64,000 nucleotides of DNA from the NCBI GenBank assembly GCA_944800085.1, contig CALYLO010000012.1, positions 1 through 64,000 of the forward strand. Reading direction: 5' to 3'. Positions 36,083-44,174 of this stretch are shown piece after piece. Source of the stretch: Paenibacillus melissococcoides (lineage in GTDB: Bacteria; Bacillota; Bacilli; Paenibacillales; Paenibacillaceae). Numbering within the stretch: the first letter of the stretch is position 1; every line of letters begins with the position of its first letter. Both the position numbers and the translations under genes were made by a program. The notes under the pieces were generated by a model that saw only the letters and a list, made by a program, of their open reading frames with translations, was not told the origin of the DNA and ran no database searches.

Positions 36083-37646
36083 CAGGCTGTTGGAAAACCC
36101 CTGTTTTTTACGAAGTAATATCAATGTAATATCATTTTGCTGGGAAAAAGTGGTGTTTGGTGAGAGAGAATGGAGGGGGGATGGGGTCTTTGCTTTACCC
36201 CACCCTTCTGGCGAGATGTGTGGCTATCTTTTTTATGTTCTGTGCAGTGGCTGTCATCAGCACTTGCTCCTGCACCTTGTCTCTTCCCCGAAACCGGCAA
36301 TAGCGAAGTCCATGGAGCACTTTGGCATCCGCGAATCTTCGCTCAATGGTTTGGGCGCGTAGGGCATAAACGGCTTTTCCGCTCTCACTCTGGAAGTTTT
36401 GAACTACTTTCTCTTTGTGTTCTTCCCAGATATGCCGTTGTATGGTGCGTTGTTTATTTTTGTTCTCGTTACACTTGCTCAATAATGGACAGGCAGCGCA
36501 TTGTTTGGGATCGGATTTATAATCTCTGAATCCTTTTCGTGTTGTGGTGCGGTACGTGAGTTCTTGCTGGTTTGGACAGATAAAAACATTCTTTTCTGCA
36601 TCATAATGAAATTTCTCTTTGGGAAATACACCGTGTTCACGGGTCGAACGCTCTGGAATAACTGCCGTGATGTTTAATTTGTTCGTACGGTAACAAACAT
36701 AGGCCGTCATGTAACCAGAGTCGAGTGCAACGGCCTCCAGCGACTTTTCCCAGCCAAACTTCTCTATTTGATGTAGTAGACGATCCACATAAACAACCGA
36801 ATCATTCACATTTCCAGGCGTAACGTAGCAGTCCGTAATCACGTTGTATTTATGATCTACGGTGCGGTGATCTAAATAATGAAACCCTTCCGGTTTTCCA
36901 TCCCGATTCAGGTTTCCGCTATCCGGATCTGTTAAGCTAACTTTTTGTTCCTTGGTTTCGGCCTCCTCTTTGGGAGGCAGTGGCTTTTTTCCAAAAGCGA
37001 CCCGATCCTCATTCACGGCTTGCTCCAGCTCTTGGAGATATTCATAAGGCGTACAAGTGACTTCTCGTTTCTCGTACCGTCCGTTATTGGCATTTGCCTT
37101 GATATGCGTGGAGTCGGTAAAGAGCAGCCGCCCTCCCACCATGTTGTGCTGAATCGCCTGCTGAACGATATTATCGAAGATATCTTGGAAGACGGTAGTA
37201 TCCTTAAACCGATTTTTCCGGTTCCAGCTAAAGATCGAATGGTCAGGCGCTTTGCCGGAAAGCCCGAGCCGTAAGAACCACCGAAAAGCCAGGGAATCGT
37301 TGACGACTCGCTCCAGTTCTCGCTCTGAGCGAATGTTATACAAGTAGCCGATCAGCAGCATTTTAAAGAACACAATGGGATCCACAGATGGTCGGCCGTT
37401 CGACTCGCTGTAGTAAGGACGCACAAGGTCCAAAATAAAGGTAAAATCAATATGTTTATCGATATGACGAAGCAAGTGATCAGGGGCAACCATATGCTCA
37501 AGACAAACCAGTTCATAGTCCAGTTGTGGGTTGGGATCATTCGTGTAAAGCATACAAACACCACGCTTTCCATGGATTATGATAAGAACATTATACCAAA
37601 TTAACGCGGTGAATGGGTAATTAACATAGACTTTCTCAACACTCTG
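36083..37646 (-). mobile_element. IS1182-family insertion sequence with 6-bp target duplication
   Basis: The element spans about 1,564 bp. The left end (36083-36100) starts CAGGCTGTTGGAAAACCC; the right end, read on the reverse strand from 37646, starts CAGAGTGTTGAGAAAGTC: imperfect inverted repeats sharing about 12 of 18 bases. Direct repeats AAGAAT flank it at 36077-36082 and 37647-37652. One transposase gene lies inside. The transposase frame is intact, so the copy may be active. It sits inside a palindromic intergenic repeat (see findings). Confidence 0.8.
36195..37553 (-). CDS. IS1182-family DDE transposase
   Basis: The 452-residue protein starts at ATG 37553 on the reverse strand. The N-terminal region (HMVAPDHLLRHIDKHIDFTF, YYSESNGRPSVDPIVFFKML, NIRSERELERVVNDSLAFRW) is the DUF772-type start of IS1182 transposases. 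The catalytic part has DSTHIKANANNGRYEK (first Asp), VTPGNVNDSVVYVDRL, ALDSGYMTAYVCY (second Asp) and a C-terminal QTIERRFADAKVLHGLRYCR (Glu). A cysteine cluster (CAACPLLSKC) lies before the last motif as usual in the family. Length is full and no frame break is seen. Confidence 0.9.
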   Translation of the reverse strand: MLYTNDPNPQLDYELVCLEHMVAPDHLLRHIDKHIDFTFILDLVRPYYSESNGRPSVDPIVFFKMLLIGYLYNIRSERELERVVNDSLAFRWFLRLGLSGKAPDHSIFSWNRKNRFKDTTVFQDIFDNIVQQAIQHNMVGGRLLFTDSTHIKANANNGRYEKREVTCTPYEYLQELEQAVNEDRVAFGKKPLPPKEEAETKEQKVSLTDPDSGNLNRDGKPEGFHYLDHRTVDHKYNVITDCYVTPGNVNDSVVYVDRLLHQIEKFGWEKSLEAVALDSGYMTAYVCYRTNKLNITAVIPERSTREHGVFPKEKFHYDAEKNVFICPNQQELTYRTTTRKGFRDYKSDPKQCAACPLLSKCNENKNKQRTIQRHIWEEHKEKVVQNFQSESGKAVYALRAQTIERRFADAKVLHGLRYCRFRGRDKVQEQVLMTATAQNIKKIATHLARRVG

Positions 37647-37652
37647 AAGAAT

Positions 37653-37830
37653 GCAGTATTTTCGCTCGTTCCCGGGAAAGTTCGTCAGGATTCCTGCAAA
37701 TTTACAGGAATTTGCTTGCTTAGTCCGAATTTGAGCCGTAAAGGGCTGGAATTAATGTAATTTTGCAGGATTCACTTTGGCGAAAAGAGGCTACTGTGAA
37801 AATCCTGCAGTTTTGCAGCATTGATGGGGT
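37653..37830. repeat. dispersed palindromic intergenic repeat, copy A
   Basis: This copy contains TAATGTAATTTTGCAGGATT (37754-37773) and the palindrome CTGCAGTTTTGCAG (37805-37818). The first is an exact reverse complement of 42945-42964 in copy B, and the second has near copies at 43060-43073 and around the IS insertion site. The stretch has no gene; it also contains CCTGCAAATTTACAGG (about 37692-37707). Confidence 0.7.
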
Positions 37831-37854
37831 GCTGGACGGAAAATGCATCTCAAT

Positions 37855-38240
37855 AGTACGGAGTCATAACGATCTCACGGCAATGTGTCGGAGTCGGACT
37901 GGTCTTGCAGCAGACCGGAACGCAGTAATGAGGCAGTGATCAGACCGGTCCAGCAGCAGCGCGAGGTCGCGTCAGACTGGTATCGGAGCAATGAGCATGG
38001 TCATCAGGCCGGAACGCAGTAACGAGGGAGTGATCAGATCCGTCTCGCTCTAGTGAGAGGCCGCTTCTGACTGGAAAGCAGGACTGAAACGCAGGAATGA
38101 GATAGCTACTAGCCCGGTATCGGAGGAATGAGACCGATATGAGAGCGTTACGGCAGCAATGTGGCGGCGGCATCAGATCGGATCGGAGCAATAAGACGGT
38201 CACCAGATTAGAGCGCAATGAGACAGAAAGGTCTGCCTCC
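37855..38240. repeat. degenerate repeats of about 93 bp, no gene
   Basis: CCGGAACGCAGTAA followed by GAGGCAGTGATCAGA at 37916-37944 recurs with two substitutions at 38009-38037, a period of 93 bp. Further fragments (CGGAGCAATGAG, CGGAGGAATGAG, CGGAGCAATAAG) occur to about 38,195. No coding frame with family character is seen on either strand. This lies behind the 3' end of the AraC gene. Confidence 0.55.
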
Positions 38241-38267
38241 GGCTGCCGCCTGGAACTGCCTAACGAA

Positions 38268-40613
38268 TTACTCCTGTTCGGACATCTGCTTGCGGTATTG
38301 TCCCGGCGTCGTCCCCGTTGTCTTTTTGAATGTGCGGATGAAGTTCTGCACCGACGTGTAGCGCAGCTTGGCGGCGATATCCTGAATGCGCATATCGGTA
38401 TGAAGCAGCATGTCCTTGGCCTTTTCGATGCGGTACGTAATGACGTAGTCCACGAAGTTGCAGCCGGTATGCTTTTTGAACAAGCGGCTGACCTGGAACG
38501 TGTTCAGGCCGATGGCGTCGGCGCAGTGCTGCAGCGAGATGTCCTGATCATAATGGTCATGAATATAGGCGATGACGCGCTCAATCCGTTCGGTATGCTT
38601 CGGATGGGCCTGCTCGTCCAGCAGCGTTTTGAGCCGTCCGAACACCTCGGTCAGGAAGAAGGCTTCCACATCGCCGAGCGTCTGCTGGCCGGCCAGGGTG
38701 CTGAGCAGCGTGCGCTGCAGCTCCGGCACGAACTCCATGCCGTGATGGTGTGCCATGCAGCGGAGCACCGAGCCGAGCAGTTGGGAGAAGAAGCCGTGCA
38801 CCGAATCGACGGAGAAGATGGCGCCTTCCTTCAGCCCCTCCATCAGGTGGATGAACTCGGCTCGGGCAGGCTCGAGCTTCGCGGCCTTCAGGCTGTCCAA
38901 GATTTTGTACGTCGATTCGGTGATGTCTTCCAACTGGAAGCTGAGCGCCGGGTCCAGCTCATGGATGAAGATGGCTTGATCTTCATTCAGCACGAACCGG
39001 TAGCGCGAAGCTTGCTCGGCCTGCCGGTAGGCATCGGGCAACCCGCCGAGTCCCTGCAGCGAGTAGGAGACGGAGAGCGTCACCGTGAGCTGCAAATAGG
39101 TCTCGATCGCATGCAGCAGATCGGCGCTCGCCTGCTTCAATTGATCCGGCTCGAGCGGCTCGGCATTGCAGATGAAGACGGCCAGCTGCCCGGGCTTCAT
39201 CATGAGCGAATACGCTTGGCCATACTGTTCCGCCAGCTCCAGCGCCATGTTCTCGACGGCGAAATAGAGCAGGTACTGATCGTCATGCGGGTACTTCGCA
39301 TGCAGCTTCCAGGGATCGAAGGTCAGCAGCATGATAGCAATGTAGGAGGCGCTGCTGCCGTACTGGATGTCAGTCCGCGCCTCATGCTCCTGGATGCTGC
39401 CAAGCAAATATTGATGCAGCGTGTGCTGCTCCATTTTGTCGCGATAGCGGCTGAGGCTGCTCTCGAGCTGCCGGTTCTCGTGAATCATCGTCTTGATTGC
39501 ACGGTGCACCTGCTCGATTTCATTGTAGTTGTCCTGACCGCTCCACTGCTCGGACGAGCGGAGCGGCTGGATCGCCTGGGTCAGCTTCCGCACGGGACGA
39601 TACAGGCTGGCGGCGGCGCGCAGCGAGAGCAGGGCGGCGACGGCCACGAAGGTTAAGGAAATGCCGAGGGTCAATCCTTGCACCCGGTCCGCGCTGCGGT
39701 TCAGCTCGTCTTCGGCGATGGCGGATATGTAGTACCAGTCCTGATTCCGCGAGGGCAGGACGCTCAGCACGGAATCGACCCCATTCAACCGGGTCCGAAT
39801 CTGGGCGAGCGGCTCGGCGCTTTTGATCAGCTCCAGGTTGTCCGCGCTAATCGTGCCCCCGATATGGTTTCGATCGGTGTCGAGCATAATCTGGCCCTGG
39901 CCGTTCACGACGAACAGGGAGAGGGTGGAGTAGCTGTTCTTCGCCGACATCTGATTGCCGAGCGTATCGGCGTCAAGGTAAGCGATGATGGCGCCGGAGA
40001 TGGATTTCCGCTCGGTCGAGTCTTCGGCGATGGGCCGGATCAGCGTCAAGACGTTCCGGTCAATGCGGTGATTGGCCGGAATGCTGGTGCGAGTGTCGAT
40101 CCAGACGCCTTGCAGCGAGATATGTCTTGCCCGGTCCAGCGCGAGCGGATCGCGGAACTCTTCCTCGGTCAGCAGATGATTGTCCGAGGTCAGGATGCGT
40201 TCGGATTGGAAGGAATAGAAATCCAGCTCAACGACATGCTCCATGCCGCTGCGAATATTGACAAGCACGTTCTGCAGCTGGCGGATAACTTCGGGATGGC
40301 GCGGCGACAGCTCTTTCATGGCGAACTGGGCCAAAATGCCGGGATAGGCGCGCTTGTCGGAATAGGTATATTGAAGAAGCAGTTCATCTATTTTCTTGAT
40401 CTGATCGTTCATTTTGCTCTGGGCGTGCTGAAGCAGCGTCGTGTTGTAGAGAGTAGCCTGTTCCCGGATGGTGGAGGTCAAGACATTCGAGATCGTCAGA
40501 CCGAGCACGAGCACGGGGATGGTCGCCAACAGCAGCATGGAGATGAGCATCTTTTGTTTATGGCGGACCGGACGCAGCAGATGGGAGAACTTGTGAGTCT
40601 TGGCAGCAAGCAA
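38268..40613 (-). CDS. membrane-anchored AraC-family regulator with extracellular sensor domain
   Basis: The start chosen is TTG 40613 on the reverse strand, nine bases after AGGAGG (40628-40623). The frame is open further to 40673, but that would place the ribosome site inside the gene. The 781-residue product has a first membrane helix near residues 24-46 (LISMLLLATIPVLVLGLTIS) and an extracellular dCache-like region of about 270 residues. A second helix follows near 315-340 (GISLTFVAVAALLSLRAAAS), then a GGDEF-like/YesN-type linker and a C-terminal AraC domain (LQHCADAIGLNTFQVSRLFK, IQDIAAKLRYTSVQNFIRTF). Such one-component regulators sense polysaccharide signals and activate adjacent glycan genes. 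The divergent heparinase-like gene is the obvious target. Confidence 0.85.
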   Translation of the reverse strand: MLAAKTHKFSHLLRPVRHKQKMLISMLLLATIPVLVLGLTISNVLTSTIREQATLYNTTLLQHAQSKMNDQIKKIDELLLQYTYSDKRAYPGILAQFAMKELSPRHPEVIRQLQNVLVNIRSGMEHVVELDFYSFQSERILTSDNHLLTEEEFRDPLALDRARHISLQGVWIDTRTSIPANHRIDRNVLTLIRPIAEDSTERKSISGAIIAYLDADTLGNQMSAKNSYSTLSLFVVNGQGQIMLDTDRNHIGGTISADNLELIKSAEPLAQIRTRLNGVDSVLSVLPSRNQDWYYISAIAEDELNRSADRVQGLTLGISLTFVAVAALLSLRAAASLYRPVRKLTQAIQPLRSSEQWSGQDNYNEIEQVHRAIKTMIHENRQLESSLSRYRDKMEQHTLHQYLLGSIQEHEARTDIQYGSSASYIAIMLLTFDPWKLHAKYPHDDQYLLYFAVENMALELAEQYGQAYSLMMKPGQLAVFICNAEPLEPDQLKQASADLLHAIETYLQLTVTLSVSYSLQGLGGLPDAYRQAEQASRYRFVLNEDQAIFIHELDPALSFQLEDITESTYKILDSLKAAKLEPARAEFIHLMEGLKEGAIFSVDSVHGFFSQLLGSVLRCMAHHHGMEFVPELQRTLLSTLAGQQTLGDVEAFFLTEVFGRLKTLLDEQAHPKHTERIERVIAYIHDHYDQDISLQHCADAIGLNTFQVSRLFKKHTGCNFVDYVITYRIEKAKDMLLHTDMRIQDIAAKLRYTSVQNFIRTFKKTTGTTPGQYRKQMSEQE

Positions 40614-40627
40614 GGGGCGTTGCCTCC

Positions 40628-40670
40628 TAACATTTTCAAAATGTCGGGGTAGATATGTTCTAGTATAGCA
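40628..40670 (-). promoter_or_regulatory. promoter of the AraC-family gene (extended -10)
   Basis: On the reverse strand TGCTATACT (40670-40662) is an extended -10 element. No good -35 is seen at the usual distance, which is occupied by the cre-like site. The leader to the TTG start is about 40 bases and includes AGGAGG. Confidence 0.5.
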
Positions 40671-40674
40671 CAAT

Positions 40675-40688
40675 TGAAAGCGCTAACG
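40675..40688 (+). promoter_or_regulatory. cre-like site between divergent genes
   Basis: TGAAAGCGCTAACG matches TGWAANCGNTNWCA at 13 of 14 positions (last base differs). It lies just upstream of the extended -10 of the AraC gene and 47 bases before the heparinase-like start, so CcpA bound here could repress both. Confidence 0.6.
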
Positions 40689-40734
40689 TTCAGGTTCGCA
40701 AGCAGCGCGGCAAAGGAAAAGGAGGCTGTAATTT

Positions 40735-42654
40735 ATGCTGACAGAAAAGTATCATCCGGACATGATCGCAGCGGCGCTCGCGTCCATTCAACCCTACGAA
40801 CCGGTACCGGCCGCTCCGCGGCGGGACGCTTGGCTGGCGTTGGACGATGAGGTCCGGTCGTTCTGGATTCGCGAGGCAGAGGCCTGCCTTGGCATGGAGT
40901 GGCCGGCGCTGCCGGCCGCCTTGTATATGGATTATGTCCGGACGGGGAACCGCTCGCGGTATCAGGAGCCCTATTTCGCGCGCCGCAAGGCTTTGGCCCG
41001 TCTTGTGTTGGCCGAATGCATGGAATACGAGGGACGCTTCCTGGATGAGATCGTGAACGGCATCTGGGCGATGTCCGAGGAAAGCACCTGGTGCTGGCCG
41101 GCTCATCTGAACGGGATCGGCCGCGTGAAGAGCAACGCGCTTCCCGATATCGATCGGCCGGTCTTCGATCTCGGGGCCGGGGAGACGGGCGCTCTCCTGG
41201 CTTGGTCGTACTATGTGCTGCGGGAAGCGCTGGATGAGCATTGCCCGCCGCTGGGTAAGCGCCTTCGCCGGGAACTCCAGTCGCGCATCCTGGATCCCTA
41301 TGAGCGGGAGGACGGCTACTGGTGGATGTCGTTCCAGCCGGATCTCCTGATCAACAACTGGAATCCATGGTGCAATGCCAACTGCCTGGCCGTGCTGCTG
41401 CTCATCGAGGAGAAGGCGGAGCGCCGCGCCGCTCTCGTCCACAAGGCGCTTCGCAGCCTCGACCGCTTCATCGCCTCCTATGAAGAGGATGGCGGATGTG
41501 ATGAAGGACCCGCTTACTGGGTGCGGGCCGCCGCTTCCTTGTATGATGCCCTGGAACTGCTGCATGGCGCCACGGATGGCGCGATTGACGTCTTCGACGA
41601 GCCGAAAATCCGCAATATGGCGGCTTACATCCTCCATATGCATATCGGTGGAGATGCGTATGTCAACTTCGCCGATTCGGCAGCGAGACTCACCGTGCCC
41701 GCCGGCCTGATCGCCCGCTTCGGCCAGGCGGTCGGAGATGCCCGGCTGGAGGCTTTCGGGCGGCATGTCTACCGCCGGCAGGGAGGGCATCGCTATTGGG
41801 AGGGAGAGGAGATTCCGAGCCTGCAGCGGATGCTCTTCGACCTGTTCGCGCTGCCGGAAATGGAAGGGCGTGCTGCGGAACCGCCAGCGCTGCCGCTCGA
41901 ACGATGGATGCCGGGCGTGGAAGTGATGGCGGCGCGGGAGCGGGGCGACGGCCGCGGCTGGTTCCTGGCTGCGAAGGGCGGCCATAATGACGAGAGCCAC
42001 AACCATAACGATATCGGCAGCTTCATCGTCTATGCCGATCAATGTCCGTTGTGGATCGATGCCGGCGTCGGCACCTACACGGCGAAGACGTTCAGCCCGG
42101 AACGGTATTCGATCTGGACGATGCAATCCGGGTATCACAACGTTCCGACCGTGAACGGGACGGAGCAAGCGGCCGGCCGCGCTTTCCGTTCGGGTGAAGT
42201 CCGTCATGAAGCCGGAGAGGGACTGTCGCGCCTCACAGTCGACATCGCGCCGGCCTATCCTGCCGCGTCCGGCATTTGCCGGTGGACGCGGACCTTTACG
42301 CTGCTGCGGGAGCCGGCGGGGGGAAGCAGGCCAGGCGAGCCTGACTCCGCCTCCCGCATCATCGTGGAAGAGGCGGTGAAGCTGGAGGAGCCAAGCAGCG
42401 ATGTGACGCTGAACTGGATGTGCGCCTATGAGCCGCGCTTCGTGTCCGGCCGCATCGTCTTGGTGGACGAAGCCGGGGCAGCGAAGGCATCTATGTCGTA
42501 TGACGAGACGCTGTGGAATACCCGGGCGGAGCCGATCGCGCTGGAAGACGAGCGGCTATGTGCCGCATGGGGCGATACGATCTATCGGGTACGCCTGACG
42601 GCAAAGCGTCTGATTCATGAGGAGAACTGGCGGTTCGTGCTCAAGAAGCAGTAG
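40735..42654 (+). CDS. heparinase II/III-family protein (polysaccharide lyase-like)
   Basis: ATG 40735 follows AAAAGGAGG (40718-40726). The 639-residue protein has an N-terminal alpha-barrel part (ESTWCWPAHLNGIGRVKSNA, YYVLREALDEHCPPLGKRLR, NNWNPWCNANCLAVLLLIEE) and a C-terminal beta-sheet domain. In the heparinase II/III part, HNDESHNHNDIGSF (residues about 418-431) carries the conserved His/Asn set, followed by CPLWIDAGVGTYTAKTFS and YHNVPTVNG. Such lyases or hydrolases cut uronic acid polysaccharides. No signal peptide is seen, so it probably acts inside the cell on imported oligosaccharides. The divergent AraC regulator suggests control by a glycan. Confidence 0.8.
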   Translation: MLTEKYHPDMIAAALASIQPYEPVPAAPRRDAWLALDDEVRSFWIREAEACLGMEWPALPAALYMDYVRTGNRSRYQEPYFARRKALARLVLAECMEYEGRFLDEIVNGIWAMSEESTWCWPAHLNGIGRVKSNALPDIDRPVFDLGAGETGALLAWSYYVLREALDEHCPPLGKRLRRELQSRILDPYEREDGYWWMSFQPDLLINNWNPWCNANCLAVLLLIEEKAERRAALVHKALRSLDRFIASYEEDGGCDEGPAYWVRAAASLYDALELLHGATDGAIDVFDEPKIRNMAAYILHMHIGGDAYVNFADSAARLTVPAGLIARFGQAVGDARLEAFGRHVYRRQGGHRYWEGEEIPSLQRMLFDLFALPEMEGRAAEPPALPLERWMPGVEVMAARERGDGRGWFLAAKGGHNDESHNHNDIGSFIVYADQCPLWIDAGVGTYTAKTFSPERYSIWTMQSGYHNVPTVNGTEQAAGRAFRSGEVRHEAGEGLSRLTVDIAPAYPAASGICRWTRTFTLLREPAGGSRPGEPDSASRIIVEEAVKLEEPSSDVTLNWMCAYEPRFVSGRIVLVDEAGAAKASMSYDETLWNTRAEPIALEDERLCAAWGDTIYRVRLTAKRLIHEENWRFVLKKQ

Positions 42655-42726
42655 GCCGGAGAAGCCGGGGTGCACGCAAGCCAACGAAATCCGTTGGAAG
42701 GAGCGCCCTTCAGCTAACAACAAAAA

Positions 42727-42783
42727 AGACGGCCGAACGGCCGTCTCAGACTGTCGACAAAGTCCTATCGACGGTCTTTTTTT
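42727..42783 (+). terminator. two consecutive hairpins after the heparinase-like gene
   Basis: AGACGGCC (42727-42734) and GGCCGTCT (42739-42746) form the first hairpin, with six A before it. GACTGTCGA (42749-42757) and TCGACGGTC (42768-42776) with seven T form the second, a good terminator. The first hairpin recurs at 43517-43536 beside a transposase remnant, so this piece may be an old IS end. Confidence 0.7.
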
Positions 42784-42891
42784 CTTAGGAAGGGCGGGGC
42801 CGGGGAAGGCAGGAGAGGTTAGGTTAGGGCACAAGCTGGTCCCTGCGTGAAGCTAGATGGTCTGCGCATGAAGGAAGCTAGTCCCCATATG

Positions 42892-42918
42892 AAAATGCTG
42901 CACAGGAGCAGCATTTTT
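42892..42918. terminator. isolated hairpin with A and U arms
   Basis: AAAATGCTGC (42892-42901) pairs with GCAGCATTTT (42908-42917), loop ACAGGA, then T. No gene lies immediately before it; it may be a bidirectional terminator or part of the neighbouring repeat. Confidence 0.45.
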
Positions 42919-42944
42919 CACCTCAAGAGGCTAAATTCCGAGAA

Positions 42945-43078
42945 AATCCTGCAAAATTACATTATTTCTCCATTTTGAACGCTATTTATGCCTTTCCGTA
43001 GGGTAATTGCTGTATTATTGTAGCAATCTTATTTTCGCCACCTCGTGTCAATGAAATTGCTGCATTTTTGCAGTATTG
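42945..43078. repeat. dispersed palindromic intergenic repeat, copy B
   Basis: AATCCTGCAAAATTACATTA (42945-42964) is the exact reverse complement of 37754-37773. CTGCATTTTTGCAG (43060-43073) is the family palindrome. Between them are further imperfect dyads (TTGCTGTATTATTGTAGCAA, 43009-43028). No gene is present. Confidence 0.7.
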
Positions 43079-43249
43079 GTGGAGCAGGTGACTAGCGTGG
43101 AGGGGAGATAATGGAGCTTTAGTGGAGCAGGTGACTAGCGTGGAGGGGAGATAATGGAGCTTTAGTGGAGCAGGTGACTAGCGTGGAGGGGAGATAATGG
43201 AGCTTTAGTGGAGCAGGTGACTAGCGTGGCGGGAGATAATGCAGCTTTA
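43079..43249 (+). repeat. tandem repeat, 43-bp unit, four copies
   Basis: Three identical units start at 43079, 43122 and 43165 (each GTGGAGCAGGTGACTAGCGT then GGAGGGGAGATAATGGAGCT then TTA). A fourth copy at 43208-43249 is 42 bp with GGCGGGAG and TGCAGC changes. A fifth degenerate one follows to about 43,290. The repeats touch each other, so there are no spacers, and no frame through them looks coding. Confidence 0.9.
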
Positions 43250-43289
43250 GTGGGTGGATGACTAGAGCGGCGGGATTAACGCAGCTTAG

Positions 43290-43540
43290 AAGCATGGTAT
43301 TCGGTGGACGACCGACCTTACGCGGGTTAAAAAGAATGTCTGCGCAAGCAATGCTTGTTTTTGCCGCCATGAACCTCAAAAAAATGGCGACCTGGCTCTG
43401 GAAGACCGGTCGCACCTCGCCTAAGCTCTCTTTCGTATTTGTAAATATGGAAAGAAACGTAAAGAACTCCCGGGACTGCAGCATGCAATATTACGCGGGA
43501 GTTGGCCTACGATCTGAGACGGCCTCTCGGCCGTCTTTCT
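43290..43540 (+). pseudogene. 3' remnant of a transposase gene (IS1182-like)
   Basis: The frame contains RGLKRMSAQAMLVFAAMNLK and KMATWLWKTGRTSPKL, the usual C-terminal end of a second type of IS1182-family transposase (AQAMLTFAxMNLKKMAxWxW). It differs from the intact copy at 36195, which ends in a different way. The part before about 43,310 is unrelated. The frame around the remnant has no credible start. It is closed by a hairpin at 43517. Confidence 0.6.
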
Positions 43541-43546
43541 TTTTCA
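43517..43546 (+). terminator. terminator after transposase remnant
   Basis: AGACGGCC (43517-43524) pairs with GGCCGTCT (43529-43536), loop TCTC, followed by TTCTTTTT. The same stem occurs at 42727-42746. Confidence 0.75.
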
Positions 43547-43671
43547 GCGAAAACGAAAAAACATCCGTCCCCGGCTCCCTATGCGGAAGGAGCGGTTCAA
43601 GATGTTCTGTAATGTCTGTAGGCTATTCATAAATATGCCGCTTCATATCAAAGGCATCATCAAGATGCTAA

Positions 43672-43746
43672 TGGCGCGCCCGCAAGGAATCGAACCTTGA
43701 TCTCAGGCTCCGGAGGCCTACGTCATATCCATTGGACCACGGGCGC
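43672..43746 (-). tRNA. tRNA-Arg (anticodon CCG)
   Basis: Read on the reverse strand from 43746, the acceptor GCGCCCG pairs with CGGGCGC, followed by G and an encoded CCA (43674-43672). The anticodon loop CTCCGGA lies in a TAGGC/GCCTG stem and gives CCG, reading codon CGG. The T arm has GGTTCGATTCC. All arms close, with a normal length of 75 bases with CCA. It is alone, without neighbouring tRNAs; 43547-43671 and 43747-43859 hold no gene. Confidence 0.93.
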
Positions 43747-43859
43747 ACAATCAGAAGACGCAAATTTTATTATAGTGGATAGGCCACCGGAATGCAAGAG
43801 TAAAATATATGAAATGAATAAGACCCGATAAAGACAGGCAGCGAACGCCAGAAACCGGC

Positions 43860-44174
43860 TCAGGTTGTCAGGCGGAGCCCGATAATGCCGACCACGATCA
43901 GCGCCAGGAAGAAAAATTGCTTCCGGGTATATTTCTCCTTGAACCAGAACAAGCTGACGAGCGTAATGCCGACGGCGCCCACGCCCGCCCAGACCGCATA
44001 CGCGACCCCGGAAGGAATGACGCTCATCGCGTGGGTCAGCAAATAAATGGAGGCGACGAGACCGAGCGTGATAATGACAAGCGGCGTCTTTTTCTTGAAG
44101 CCGTCGGCATATTTCATCGCGATGACCGAAATGATCTCCTCCAGTCCGGACAAGATTAAATAAAACCAGGCCAT
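43860..44174 (-). CDS. SMR-family multidrug/guanidinium exporter subunit (second gene)
   Basis: The 104-residue protein starts at ATG 44174, overlapping the stop of the other SMR gene by one base. Four membrane helices are visible (AWFYLILSGLEEIISVIAMK, LVIITLGLVASIYLLTHAMS, AYAVWAGVGAVGITLVSLFW, FFLALIVVGIIGLRL). The membrane glutamate expected at residue 12-14 is present in the SGLEEI stretch. The GVAYAVWAGVG segment is the SMR signature. Paired SMR genes form heterodimers such as YkkCD or EbrAB. Substrate not determined. Confidence 0.85.
   Translation of the reverse strand: MAWFYLILSGLEEIISVIAMKYADGFKKKTPLVIITLGLVASIYLLTHAMSVIPSGVAYAVWAGVGAVGITLVSLFWFKEKYTRKQFFFLALIVVGIIGLRLTT

Noticed and set aside
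38139..39656. 505-codon forward frame opposite the AraC-family gene
   Set aside because: The reverse-strand protein has clear AraC and membrane features; the forward frame is Gln/Leu-rich shadow.
43079..43290. Possible CRISPR array
   Set aside because: Repeat units are directly adjacent with no variable spacers and no cas genes are near.
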